A DNA stretch of 22,942 bases, taken from contig JAEYXR010000090.1 of the NCBI GenBank assembly GCA_023431215.1, positions 1 through 22,942 on the forward strand, given 5' to 3'. Below, one piece after another: positions 8,823 through 16,854 of this stretch (positions are counted from its first letter, which is position 1; the number at the start of each line of letters is the position of its first letter). Origin of the DNA: Bacillota bacterium. Its GTDB lineage: Bacteria; Bacillota; Clostridia; Oscillospirales; Ruminococcaceae. Both the position numbers and the translations under genes were made by a program. The notes beneath the pieces were generated by a model that saw nothing but the letters and a program-made list of their open reading frames with translations, was not told the DNA's origin and did no database searches.

Positions 8823-8843
8823 CAAATTAAGCTAGTCTATTCT

Positions 8844-10232
8844 CTATAATTCTAAAACATCATCCTTTACACTATCAGGTGTAAGAATAATGGGTTCCAT
8901 TTTGCCGGGATTTTTTTTACGATAGGCTTCCATAGCAAACAAGACACCTAGTCCAATTACCATATAAACTACCAGAGACATCCAGCCTGCAAGGTCCAAG
9001 GACAGGGAAGATGCCACTACAACCCAAACAGAAACAATCATGCCAATGAATAAAAATCCATTGCCAAAGGGTGCGCGATAAGGACGTTCCCAATCCGGGT
9101 ATTTTTTACGCAGCTTATACGCATCATAGCATACCATAAAGTAAACCAGACCCGCAGCAATACAAGATACTGCGTAGATATACTGTACCCAGTTTGTACC
9201 GGAGAAAATGCAAAAGAAAACCGAGAACAGAAGCACCGCGATGTTGGAAATGTAAGGCTGCCCATATTTGTTTATCTTTTTAAAGGCGGGTGGCAGCATG
9301 TTAAGCTGTGCCGAACCGTAAAGCACACGGGCCGAGGAGGTCCAAAAGCCCATAAATGTGGTAAAGCCATGCAATGCGCCGGCAAGCAGTGCTGCCCAAG
9401 CAAAGAACATGGGCAAACCAAGGGAGCGAATCAGTTCAGGTTCTGGCATGCGCATTTCGGCAAGGCTGTTCCATGGCGCCATACCGCCAATGGCAATGAC
9501 CACAACAGCATAAAGCACAGCAGGAATAAACAAAGCTGCCAAAATAACCTTCCACATATTTTTTACGGGGAAGGTGGTTTCTTCAATCATGGTCGGGGTC
9601 ATTTCAAAACCAATGTATTTAATGGTTAACACACCGGAGGCAAGAAAAATGCCATATCCGCCCTTAGGGAACCAGCCGCCGTTGCCAAGAAGATTTTCGC
9701 TGCTCCAATGGCCGCTGGTAAAGAACAGCACGATAATGCAAAGGGAGATACCAACCATGGCATAAAAGAAGATAGTAGCCAGTTTGCCGGAGAGAGAAAC
9801 ATTGAAGTTAGAAACGATATACCAAACTATACAGATTGCAATGGCGATCATGACAGTTTGTGCAGCGGTAAATTCGATAAAAAAGCTTAGAGCCGTTGTT
9901 AAAATAAATGCACAAATGGGGGGCTCTACAATTTGAATAAGGAACATAAGCCACTGAATGCACCATGCAAATTTATGGTTGGTAGCGTTGGCAGTCCAAA
10001 CTGCTACGGAGGAAGAAAAGGGCAGCATTGCAACCATTTCCGCAAAAGCAAGACCTACAGGTACCAAAAGCACCGCCAATAGTAGAAAAATCCATGCTGC
10101 TCCGGGGCCTGTTAACGAATACCAATAGGGGCTTTCTGCAAGCCAGCCGCCAATAACAGCGCCGGATGCAATTGCAATCATGGTCATCATACTAAGGCTT
10201 TTTTTTAAATGGTTTTTTCCGTTGTTCTCCAT
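8844..10232 (-). CDS. APC-superfamily amino acid/amine permease
   Basis: This 462-residue protein is almost wholly hydrophobic with about 12 predicted spans. The first span carries the small-residue stretch typical of the amino acid-polyamine-organocation superfamily (AIASGAVIGGW). The start at 10232 (MENNGKNHLKK) is preferred over an upstream GTG at 10262, because AGGAG lies seven bases before this ATG and the GTG has no such site. It is the last gene of the three-gene block B operon, 51 bp after the serine hydrolase gene and before a strong terminator. It probably takes up an amino acid, amine or small amide which the two hydrolases process. The transported substrate cannot be read from the sequence. 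Confidence 0.85.
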   Translation of the reverse strand: MENNGKNHLKKSLSMMTMIAIASGAVIGGWLAESPYWYSLTGPGAAWIFLLLAVLLVPVGLAFAEMVAMLPFSSSVAVWTANATNHKFAWCIQWLMFLIQIVEPPICAFILTTALSFFIEFTAAQTVMIAIAICIVWYIVSNFNVSLSGKLATIFFYAMVGISLCIIVLFFTSGHWSSENLLGNGGWFPKGGYGIFLASGVLTIKYIGFEMTPTMIEETTFPVKNMWKVILAALFIPAVLYAVVVIAIGGMAPWNSLAEMRMPEPELIRSLGLPMFFAWAALLAGALHGFTTFMGFWTSSARVLYGSAQLNMLPPAFKKINKYGQPYISNIAVLLFSVFFCIFSGTNWVQYIYAVSCIAAGLVYFMVCYDAYKLRKKYPDWERPYRAPFGNGFLFIGMIVSVWVVVASSLSLDLAGWMSLVVYMVIGLGVLFAMEAYRKKNPGKMEPIILTPDSVKDDVLEL

Positions 10233-10283
10233 ATCTACTCTCCTATTCTTTTGTTCTAACACACAAACTTCAAATCTACAGGA

Positions 10284-11753
10284 CTATTCCCGTACACGCA
10301 CAAACACAGCAGGTTCTACTGTTGGCTCAATTTGTAGTGTAAAGCCGTCGATGGCTCCGGTAAACGGGTCAACATAATAAGAGATAGGTGCGGTTAATAC
10401 AGTGGTATCTTCCTTGATGCGGTGAGCCTTAAACACATCATAGTGCCAGTGCTCCATAGGTACCAGCATATCTTTAAAGTGTAATACCAGCTGGCCTTGC
10501 TGCTCCCTGACAAAGTAGGTGCCATAGCCGGGGTGATGAAAGGCACCGGTATAGTCAGCCTGTGGATGACTGAGCGTTGTGTCGGCAACCGGCTGGGGCT
10601 TTCCTTCAAACAGGTCCACATTCCAATGATAATAAAAAGAATCATATTTGCCATTCCACTTGTGCAGGCGCTCTGCCCAGTCAACGGGTGTATCACCCAG
10701 CATCCGGTCAAACACGGTATAACAGCTGGTCATCAATATTGGCATATTCAGCGGCTTATGAACATTCATGGCCAGCATAATGCCTATGTTCTCATCGGGC
10801 AAAAAGCCTTCCAAGGTGCAGAAGCCTTCTATTTCGCCGGTATGCCAAACAAACTTACGACCACGGTAGTACTGCACAAACCAAGCCATACCGTAGCTGC
10901 CGTCTGCTTCCACCTCGGGGTAGCGCCAAGGGAACATATGCATGGGAGCCTGGGTATGGTGCATCTCACGCATATTTTTTTCAGACACCAAACGCTTGCC
11001 CTGATACTCGCCATTGTTACAATGCAGAGTAATCCACTTTAACATATCCTCAATGTTAGAAACCACGCCACAGGCTCCGCCGGCTACGTCCATTTCCCAC
11101 GGGGCAACCGGCACGGCACCCTTGCCATCTTCCCAGTTCCAATAGCCCTGTGCATGGTTAGGCTGCTGGTACATTTGGTGTGCCGAAAGCAGACTGCTGT
11201 TCATGCCCAAGGGTTTAAAGATTTTTTCTTCTATCAGGCTTTCCCAGCTTTTTCCGGTCACAATCTCAGCAATGGCACCAATAGCTGAATAAATGGTGTT
11301 GTTGTACTGTGTCACCGTTCGGAAAGGCGCATTGGGCTTTAAATAGCGCAAACGCATCAGTAAATCCTTTTTGGTAATGGATGGGTCTGGCCACATTGCT
11401 TCGTGTGGTGCCAGTCCGGTGCGATGTGTCAGCATATCACGTAAAGTTACCTCCTTGGAGGCAAAGGGATCATACATCTCAAATTCTGGTATGTAGCTGC
11501 GTACTGGGGTATCATAATTCAGCAGACCTTCGTCTACCAGCATAGCAATGAGGCAGGAATTAAAAGACTTGGAGCAGGAGGCAATACCATACAGTGTATT
11601 TTCATCTGCTGGCAGCTTTTTCTCAACATCGCGGTAGCCATAGCCACCTTTTGTCAATACCTTTCCATCCTTTATCACACCATAGCTAAAGCCGGGGACA
11701 CCCCAATACTCCATTTCTGCGGGTAGGAAATCAAATAGCTTTTCGTAATCCAT
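10284..11753 (-). CDS. Serine hydrolase, class C beta-lactamase/penicillin-binding-protein fold
   Basis: All three active-site motifs are present: S59-x-x-K62 (SCSK), Y150-x-N152 (YNN) and a late HTG (KFVWHTGEIEG, near residue 310). The catalytic domain covers about 1-370. A separate C-terminal beta-rich domain (about 395-489, starting PQADYTGAFHHPGYG) resembles the DUF3471-like lipocalin domains found in this family. No signal peptide is seen, so it is likely cytoplasmic and not a cell-wall enzyme or secreted beta-lactamase. Family members include esterases, D-aminopeptidases, D-amino-acid amidases and amide-oligomer hydrolases. The start at 11753 (MDYEKLFDF) is chosen because AAGGAGG precedes it closely; an upstream TTG at 11786 would add 11 residues without a good site. 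It lies between the isochorismatase-family and permease genes. Confidence 0.87.
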   Translation of the reverse strand: MDYEKLFDFLPAEMEYWGVPGFSYGVIKDGKVLTKGGYGYRDVEKKLPADENTLYGIASCSKSFNSCLIAMLVDEGLLNYDTPVRSYIPEFEMYDPFASKEVTLRDMLTHRTGLAPHEAMWPDPSITKKDLLMRLRYLKPNAPFRTVTQYNNTIYSAIGAIAEIVTGKSWESLIEEKIFKPLGMNSSLLSAHQMYQQPNHAQGYWNWEDGKGAVPVAPWEMDVAGGACGVVSNIEDMLKWITLHCNNGEYQGKRLVSEKNMREMHHTQAPMHMFPWRYPEVEADGSYGMAWFVQYYRGRKFVWHTGEIEGFCTLEGFLPDENIGIMLAMNVHKPLNMPILMTSCYTVFDRMLGDTPVDWAERLHKWNGKYDSFYYHWNVDLFEGKPQPVADTTLSHPQADYTGAFHHPGYGTYFVREQQGQLVLHFKDMLVPMEHWHYDVFKAHRIKEDTTVLTAPISYYVDPFTGAIDGFTLQIEPTVEPAVFVRVRE

Positions 11754-11792
11754 TTTTTCCTCCTTGACCTCGGGCAATGTTGGCAAAGGCTG

Positions 11793-12482
11793 TCATCCCA
11801 TTGCCCCCAGCAGCTCTTCCGTTGTGATGACATGACAATAGATATTATTCAAAATCTCTAGCTCGTTGGCTTGGATTTGAGCGGTAGCTGCACGGCATGC
11901 ATCTTCTATCAACCAAACCTGAAAGCTTTCATCAGCCAGACTGCGCACAGTTCCCGAAACGCACTGGTCTGTCAATACACCTGTTACCACCACGGTATCG
12001 ATGCCCATATTGTGCAGCAGTAATCTTAGATTGCTGCCTGTAAGGGCACTGTCTGTGGTTTTGGCAATGACAATTTCATCCTCAACGGGTGCAAGTTCAG
12101 GAACAATTTCAGCCTGTGGGTCGCCGGGCACCAGCAGTAGCTCATTATAGCCGGTTGCTTTTTGGTCTAAGGAGCGGTCACTACCGGAGCGTTTGTGACA
12201 CTGGATTTTTGCAAACACAACTTCCAGCTTATTCTTACGGAAATAGTCCAGCAGTTTTTTGTTGTTGGGAACCACCACTTCATCAATTGCTCGATAAAAT
12301 TGTTCCCAGCGTGCTGCATTGGCCAGTTCGGCCTCCGTAGGATTTTCCAGCTTTGGTCTGGTAATAAACACATGTTGCATATCAATGATGAGCAGTGCTG
12401 TTTTAGCGGGATCAATATCAATTTTTCCATAATCCGTGTCATTTTCATAATAAAATGAGACATGTCTATCGTTAACTTTCAT
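11793..12482 (-). CDS. Isochorismatase-family cysteine hydrolase
   Basis: The 229-residue protein has the Asp-Lys-Cys triad of the family: D34 (ALLIIDMQ), K141 (VIAKTTDSAL) and C174 (VTGVLTDQCV), in a single Rossmann-like domain. The family includes nicotinamidase, N-carbamoylsarcosine amidase and ureidoacrylate amidohydrolase (RutB), which act on amide or ureido C-N bonds. True isochorismatase activity is unlikely given the neighbours. It is the first gene of block B, with a very strong ribosome binding site (GGAGGGAGGTG) and a promoter about 95 bp upstream. Partner genes encode a serine hydrolase and an APC permease, so a role in degrading an imported amide or N-carbamoyl compound is a reasonable inference. 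The substrate is unknown. Confidence 0.88.
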   Translation of the reverse strand: MKVNDRHVSFYYENDTDYGKIDIDPAKTALLIIDMQHVFITRPKLENPTEAELANAARWEQFYRAIDEVVVPNNKKLLDYFRKNKLEVVFAKIQCHKRSGSDRSLDQKATGYNELLLVPGDPQAEIVPELAPVEDEIVIAKTTDSALTGSNLRLLLHNMGIDTVVVTGVLTDQCVSGTVRSLADESFQVWLIEDACRAATAQIQANELEILNNIYCHVITTEELLGAMG

Positions 12483-12514
12483 CTTTTCACCTCCCTCCTC
12501 CTGTAAAATTGTAT

Positions 12515-12546
12515 ATTTTACCGATTTTTCTGTATTTTGGTAAAAT
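12515..12546 (-). promoter_or_regulatory. Inverted repeat in the block B leader
   Basis: ATTTTACC (12515-12522) and GGTAAAAT (12539-12546) are perfect 8-bp inverted copies 16 bases apart, between the promoter and the ribosome binding site of the isochorismatase-family gene. It is A+T rich and has no terminator features, so a protein-binding site or a weak leader hairpin are both possible. Confidence 0.4.
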
Positions 12547-12561
12547 TCTTATAAAATTATC

Positions 12562-12586
12562 GTATTATGTTTAATACATTATAGCA
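12562..12586 (-). promoter_or_regulatory. Extended -10 promoter of block B with abutting palindrome
   Basis: On the minus strand TGCTATAAT (12578-12586) is an extended -10 element; no good -35 lies at the usual distance, which extended -10 promoters tolerate. Directly downstream, where transcription should start, is a perfect inverted repeat GTATTA-4-TAATAC (12562-12577). Its position would let a bound repressor block RNA polymerase. The rest of the 268-bp gap (12587-12750) is A+T rich and holds no gene that I can support. Confidence 0.5.
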
Positions 12587-12750
12587 CTAACTCACTAAAT
12601 AATATAGATATCAGACGTTGACTACTGTACTATTTCTATTAAGAAATTTCTTTCTTGGCCAAATTTTGATGTGGCTCAATTACATCGTGATTTTGCATCC
12701 AACCTAGTCTAATTTATCCTGAATTACCTGAATTACGGCTAAGATGAGGC

Positions 12751-13611
12751 TTATCTACCTGCCAAAGAAGTAACACTCCATAACTCGGTATTGCACACAG
12801 TCTCCCCTGGACGAATGCTCTTTTCCGGGCCAAAGGTCTCCAGCTCACCCATCCAGTTATCTTCTCCCACAAACAAGGCCACGTTGCATCCCCCCAGCGG
12901 GTAGCTTGCCTGGGGAGAATACTCTGCATGTTTACAAAAACACAGGTTTTCTTCGGGCCATTCCATCGCCACCATACCTTTTGGTGCCACTGCACAGCGC
13001 TTGGTAACATGGCCTTGGCTGCGTATCACCATATCCATCCCCTCATAAGTGACCTGAGGGTCATCCAGCCGAACCACATTACCAGCAAATATTCTTGGGG
13101 TAACCACCGTTACAATGTCCCAGGTGGTATTTTCTTCGCCTAATGGAATACGCAATACTTTTCCTCTCGGATTGATGCAGGTAGGGCTCCATACGCCACC
13201 GGAATAAATAAGGCTACCGCAGTTTTTAATAAAGTTAGTCACGCGAAGACTTCCATCCGCAAGGGGTTCTACCTCTATTCCCCGCTGCAGCTGGGTAAAT
13301 GGATGCACAGGAGCTGTGGCAACTATGGTATTTTCGTCAACCTGCAGTGTACAGGGTACATTGTCTTCTGCATAAGTATCCACAGATTCATCGGCGCCCG
13401 GGCGAGTTATCCACACCCTGTGCCCACCCAATAGCTTCCAGTCTCCGTTCTGGGCGCCATTCTTGTCCCAATAAAGAATGTTATTATCACTTCCAAGGCG
13501 TCCCAAAAAGGCAATGCGTGGCCCTGCCCCCACCACCATCACCAGACGAAGTGTATTGGTAAAAATCTCTACGGCATCCAGGCCGTCAAAGCTGATATGA
13601 TTTACCTGCAT
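12751..13611 (-). CDS. Galactose-mutarotase-like fold protein (possibly DUF4380-like)
   Basis: The 286-residue, all-beta cytoplasmic protein opens with a pattern common to aldose-1-epimerase-fold proteins: an N-terminal strand pair, LRLVMVVGAGPRIAFLGRLG, then GGHRVWITRPGADES, where the His and Arg are candidates for sugar contacts. It ends with a beta-sandwich carrying LETFGPEKSIRPGET, also typical of the fold. I infer interconversion of sugar anomers or binding of a sugar, not a proven activity. The start at 13611 (MQVNHISFDG) follows AGGAGAGGAG; a longer frame up to 13692 would run through the terminator hairpin and is rejected. It is the last gene of the block A operon and lies 24 bp downstream of a terminator-like hairpin, so it may be made at a lower level than the genes before it. 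No clear terminator follows it. Confidence 0.65.
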   Translation of the reverse strand: MQVNHISFDGLDAVEIFTNTLRLVMVVGAGPRIAFLGRLGSDNNILYWDKNGAQNGDWKLLGGHRVWITRPGADESVDTYAEDNVPCTLQVDENTIVATAPVHPFTQLQRGIEVEPLADGSLRVTNFIKNCGSLIYSGGVWSPTCINPRGKVLRIPLGEENTTWDIVTVVTPRIFAGNVVRLDDPQVTYEGMDMVIRSQGHVTKRCAVAPKGMVAMEWPEENLCFCKHAEYSPQASYPLGGCNVALFVGEDNWMGELETFGPEKSIRPGETVCNTELWSVTSLAGR

Positions 13612-13628
13612 TTCTTTCTCCTCTCCTA

Positions 13629-13672
13629 AAAAAGCAAAGGGTATCGCCGCTTTTTGGCAACGATACCCTTTG
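13629..13672 (-). terminator. Terminator-like hairpin inside the block A operon
   Basis: CAAAGGGTATCG (13635-13646) and CGATACCCTTTG (13661-13672) are perfect 12-bp inverted copies across a 14-base loop. On the minus strand the stem is followed by CTTTTTT, so it has intrinsic terminator form. It lies 25 bp past the alcohol dehydrogenase stop codon, with the ribosome binding site of the mutarotase-like gene directly after it. It probably reduces expression of that last gene. Confidence 0.8.
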
Positions 13673-13697
13673 TAACTACGTATTATAGCCAAAAGTT

Positions 13698-14891
13698 TTA
13701 AAGCGAAAGCTTATAAATCTGATAGGCCTCATCTCTGGTAATGGGCGGAATGCTGGCCAATGTACCATCTTTACCGAAAGAAACATCTACAACACCCTGT
13801 GTTAGCTCTTCCAAATTTGCCTCTGTGCAGCCAAATTGAGAAATTCTGGTTTCTACACCCACCGATTTAATATATGCCTCAAATTTATTGGCAGCCTCCA
13901 GCAAGTCACTTGTACCCCACATAAGCTGGGCAAACTTTAGGAATCTTTCGTTTTGCTTGTGATTGGCAAAAAAGCGCATCCATGCTAGCATCATGCAGGC
14001 AAGTGTAGCCCCATGGGTGGCTTTAAAGTGACTGGAAAGAACATGCCCCATCTGATGCATGGGAGTCCACCCCTGCACACCGCAGGTCAGCCAGCCATTT
14101 AGTCCAACCGTTGCAGAAAACTGCATCAGGCCACGAAGCTGGATATCCTCGGGGTTCGCCAGCACCTTGGGTGCATTTTCATACATTGCCTTAATGACAC
14201 CTATCTGCATATGATCCTGAAGGTCGATATTGCCAAAGGTGGCCTCATCGCTAAAGAAAAATGGTTCTACCACATGGCTAATGGCGTCAATGGCGCCGCA
14301 TGCAGTCTGATATAACGGCAGGGTTCGCGTCAGGATGGGGTCCAGAATGGACACCTTTGGATACAGGCAGCTGGGTTCCCATACATAAGACTTGCGTAAG
14401 GTGGCATCATCGGTAATGACCGCTGTAGGGTTCATCTCACTGGCTGTTGCAGGCAAGGTGGAGACCATAATCATGGGTAGTGCCTCTTTAGGGGCAATCT
14501 GCTCATCGCTGCTGTGGCTAAACTTAATCATCTTTCGGATATCGTCATAGGGATATAAGATTCCTGCTGCAATTACCTTAGACAAATCCATGGCCGAGCC
14601 GCCGCCTACGCCGATAACAAGGTCTACACCCTCTTCTGTCCCCAGCCTCACGCCATCCTGTGCCTCGCTAATTTTAGGATTTGCGGTGGCTGCAAAACAG
14701 TCTACATACTCTACACCATTTTCTGCTAGGCAACTGTGGATACGGTCAAACAAATCGCCATAAAAATCCACCACTTTGTAAGAAACAATCAAAGCCTTTT
14801 TGCCATAGCTTTTGGCGACCTCGCCAATTCGCGACACCTCACCTGCGCCAAAGATAATTTTTACGGGGTTGTAAAATTCAAAATTATTCAT
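13698..14891 (-). CDS. Iron-containing alcohol dehydrogenase
   Basis: This 397-residue group III dehydrogenase has the nucleotide-binding GVGGGSAMD (94-102) and the four iron ligands D202, H206 (IDAISHVVE), H279 and H293 (MHQMGHVLSSHFKATHG). The 14-residue spacing of the last two is that of FucO-type enzymes. Family members reduce aldehydes or oxidise alcohols with NAD(P)(H). The sequence around the active site resembles the butanol dehydrogenase/YqhD branch more than glycerol dehydrogenase. The gene overlaps the end of the upstream permease by eight bases, so it is tightly tied to the importer. If the aldolase of this operon releases acetaldehyde or a similar aldehyde, this enzyme would reduce it and regenerate oxidised cofactor. 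Oxidation of a polyol substrate is the alternative. Confidence 0.93.
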   Translation of the reverse strand: MNNFEFYNPVKIIFGAGEVSRIGEVAKSYGKKALIVSYKVVDFYGDLFDRIHSCLAENGVEYVDCFAATANPKISEAQDGVRLGTEEGVDLVIGVGGGSAMDLSKVIAAGILYPYDDIRKMIKFSHSSDEQIAPKEALPMIMVSTLPATASEMNPTAVITDDATLRKSYVWEPSCLYPKVSILDPILTRTLPLYQTACGAIDAISHVVEPFFFSDEATFGNIDLQDHMQIGVIKAMYENAPKVLANPEDIQLRGLMQFSATVGLNGWLTCGVQGWTPMHQMGHVLSSHFKATHGATLACMMLAWMRFFANHKQNERFLKFAQLMWGTSDLLEAANKFEAYIKSVGVETRISQFGCTEANLEELTQGVVDVSFGKDGTLASIPPITRDEAYQIYKLSL

Positions 14892-15864
14892 ACTTTAGTA
14901 CTCCTACCTTTCCCCTGCGTTTCTTTTGTCCAAAAGCAACCATAACAATACCAATTACCAGTAGAATTCCCTTGATAATCTGGCTAGCAGCAAAAGAGCC
15001 TCCCATCAGTGTCAGTCCATTAACAATCATGGCAAGCATAATGCCGCCCAGGAAGGTACCCACCACATTGGTTTTGCCAAGCTTGAGCACCATTGCACCA
15101 AGAAACACCACAGTAAAGCCATCCAAAAAGAAGGAAGAACCCATTTTAGGCTGACCGGAACCATACACCACAAACACCATAAGAACACCTGCCAGAGCGG
15201 CAAAGAATGCGCTGGTAACAAAAATGCTGGTGAGCATTCGGCCTTCTTTTACGCCGGCTTCTTTAAGTGCTTGTCGGTTTTCGCCCAATGCATAAACATA
15301 CTGACCGTACTTGGTTTTTTCCTGCACCAAAATCAGTATGACATAAATTGTAACAACAATTAAAAAGATAATAGGAACACCGGAAATGCTGCCGTTGATT
15401 AGCTTATAAATAGAAGTAGATTTGATAACGGGGGTTGAAAGTGGCATACCGCCATTAATAGCCGCTGCCACAGATTTTGCAATGGTAGACACAGCAATGG
15501 TAGTAATGAGGGAATGAAACTTAAATCGAACCACCAGTAAGCTGGTTAGCGCACCGCAGGCAACGCCTGAAAAAATTGCTATTGCAATGGCAACCCACAG
15601 GTTATAACCATTAACTGCAAACCACGCAAAAACCATACTGGCACAGGCAGCCACATCAGGAAAGGAGCAATCCATTTCTCCCGCTGCAATCACCCATGTA
15701 ACACCCAGAACCATCAGTCCCATATAAGAGGAGTTCTTCAGTACATTCATTAGATTATACATACTAAAAAACGCCGGCTGTACAATGGTAAAAAAGAGCA
15801 GCGCTGCACCAATAAGCCAGAACAAAGAATACTCTGCTTTAAAAATCTTTTTCATCGCTTTCAT
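14884..15864 (-). CDS. CUT2 (ribose-type) ABC transporter permease
   Basis: This 326-residue hydrophobic protein has about nine or ten spans and RbsC-like features (GVTWVIAAGEMDCSFPDVAACASM, YALGENRQALKEAGV, FLDGFTVVFLGAMVLKLGKTNVVGTFLGG). The MD in AAGEMDCS stands where RbsC has GGIDLSVG. It follows the other permease directly: stop codon at 15865, ATG at 15864, with AAGGTGG inside the end of the previous gene as ribosome binding site, so translation is coupled. Two different permeases suggest a heterodimeric channel, as in the autoinducer-2 importer LsrCD and some pentose systems, and not the RbsC homodimer. Confidence 0.92.
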   Translation of the reverse strand: MKAMKKIFKAEYSLFWLIGAALLFFTIVQPAFFSMYNLMNVLKNSSYMGLMVLGVTWVIAAGEMDCSFPDVAACASMVFAWFAVNGYNLWVAIAIAIFSGVACGALTSLLVVRFKFHSLITTIAVSTIAKSVAAAINGGMPLSTPVIKSTSIYKLINGSISGVPIIFLIVVTIYVILILVQEKTKYGQYVYALGENRQALKEAGVKEGRMLTSIFVTSAFFAALAGVLMVFVVYGSGQPKMGSSFFLDGFTVVFLGAMVLKLGKTNVVGTFLGGIMLAMIVNGLTLMGGSFAASQIIKGILLVIGIVMVAFGQKKRRGKVGVLKYE

Positions 15865-16839
15865 TTAAGCCACCTTCTTTCCTTTATTGGCATCTTTGGG
15901 CTTAAACTCAACCTTAGATAAACCGATAGCCATAATCAGCACAAAGGCCATGGTGATATCACTCCAGTAATAAGGAATGCTGAGCACCGTAAAGCCGGTG
16001 GTGATTACTGTAGCCAAAAGTGCGCCAAAGAAGGTTCCTACAACGCAGGGCTTGCGGAATACCGACCATCCGATGTAAATTGCAGAAAAGCAGGGCATTA
16101 AAAAGCTAAGCCCGATTTTTACATTACCCTGACCCTGTGCTGCGTCATAAATCATGGCAGCCAATGCGGCCAGCATGCCTGAAATAACAAAGGCGATAAT
16201 AATGATTTTATTTACGTTAATACCCGAAAAGAAAGCTGCTTTTTTGTTGGAGCCTACTGCATAAAAGTGGCGACCCCACCGAGATTTTTCCAAAATATAA
16301 TAGGCTGCCAGGTACAGTGCAAACATAATCCACACCGAAGCGGTAACACCTAAAAAACGGCCCTCGGATAAACTGATAATGCCACAGGTATGAAAATTAT
16401 CATAAATAAAAGCACCGTTGGAGAATATGTAGGCTGCACCAAAGGCAATAGAACCTATTGCTATGGTAGAGATAATGTCAGGAAGCTTAAACTTGCCCAC
16501 TGCCAAACCGGAAACCAAGCCCCAGGCAGCACCAGCTATCAAACCACCGAGTACTGCAATAACAGGGTGAACACTCTTGGCAATTAGCCATGCCATAAAC
16601 ATAGACGAAAAGCAGCAGGTCATGTAAAAGGAAATATCAGAATGGTTGACAATAATGACAAAGGTAAGTCCCAATGCAGCAATGGCTATTGTGGCACTGG
16701 TTTTTAGCATGGTAGTAATACTTTGGAGTGTTAAAAATGAGGGAGCGAAGGCCTGAAACACGCCGCATACAATTGCAAACAGTACAAAGAAGGCAATGAT
16801 TGTAAAGGCTTCGCTATTGATTCCTTTTTTAGATTTCAA
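15865..16839 (-). CDS. CUT2 (ribose-type) ABC transporter permease
   Basis: The second CUT2 permease has 324 residues and about nine or ten spans. RbsC-like marks are ALGLTFVIIVNHSDISFYMT near residue 60, YAVGSNKKAAFFSGI and PYYWSDITMAFVLI. The start is TTG at 16839, supported by GGAGG eight bases upstream and by the lysine-rich opening (KSKKG). It lies 15 bp after the ATPase gene. NHSDIS replaces the usual GGIDLS motif of the family, a small departure also seen in its partner. The two permeases share only the general family pattern, so they look like old paralogues and not a recent duplication. Confidence 0.92.
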   Translation of the reverse strand: MKSKKGINSEAFTIIAFFVLFAIVCGVFQAFAPSFLTLQSITTMLKTSATIAIAALGLTFVIIVNHSDISFYMTCCFSSMFMAWLIAKSVHPVIAVLGGLIAGAAWGLVSGLAVGKFKLPDIISTIAIGSIAFGAAYIFSNGAFIYDNFHTCGIISLSEGRFLGVTASVWIMFALYLAAYYILEKSRWGRHFYAVGSNKKAAFFSGINVNKIIIIAFVISGMLAALAAMIYDAAQGQGNVKIGLSFLMPCFSAIYIGWSVFRKPCVVGTFFGALLATVITTGFTVLSIPYYWSDITMAFVLIMAIGLSKVEFKPKDANKGKKVA

Positions 16840-16854
16840 GATGCGTACCTCCTT

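Noticed and set aside
10233..10262. GTG-initiated 10-residue extension of the APC permease.
   Set aside because: The internal ATG at 10232 has AGGAG at ideal spacing, which lies inside the supposed extension; the GTG has no ribosome binding site.
12641..12652. Palindrome AAGAAATTTCTT downstream of the mutarotase-like gene as a terminator.
   Set aside because: It has no loop, low G+C and no following U-run, so it does not look like a terminator.
12718..12735. Tandem 9-bp repeat CCTGAATTA twice, just after the mutarotase-like stop codon.
   Set aside because: Only two units with no nearby partner; likely chance or slippage with no feature attached.
13612..13692. N-terminal extension of the mutarotase-like protein up to 13692.
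   Set aside because: It would translate the terminator hairpin, and a strong ribosome binding site precedes the ATG at 13611.
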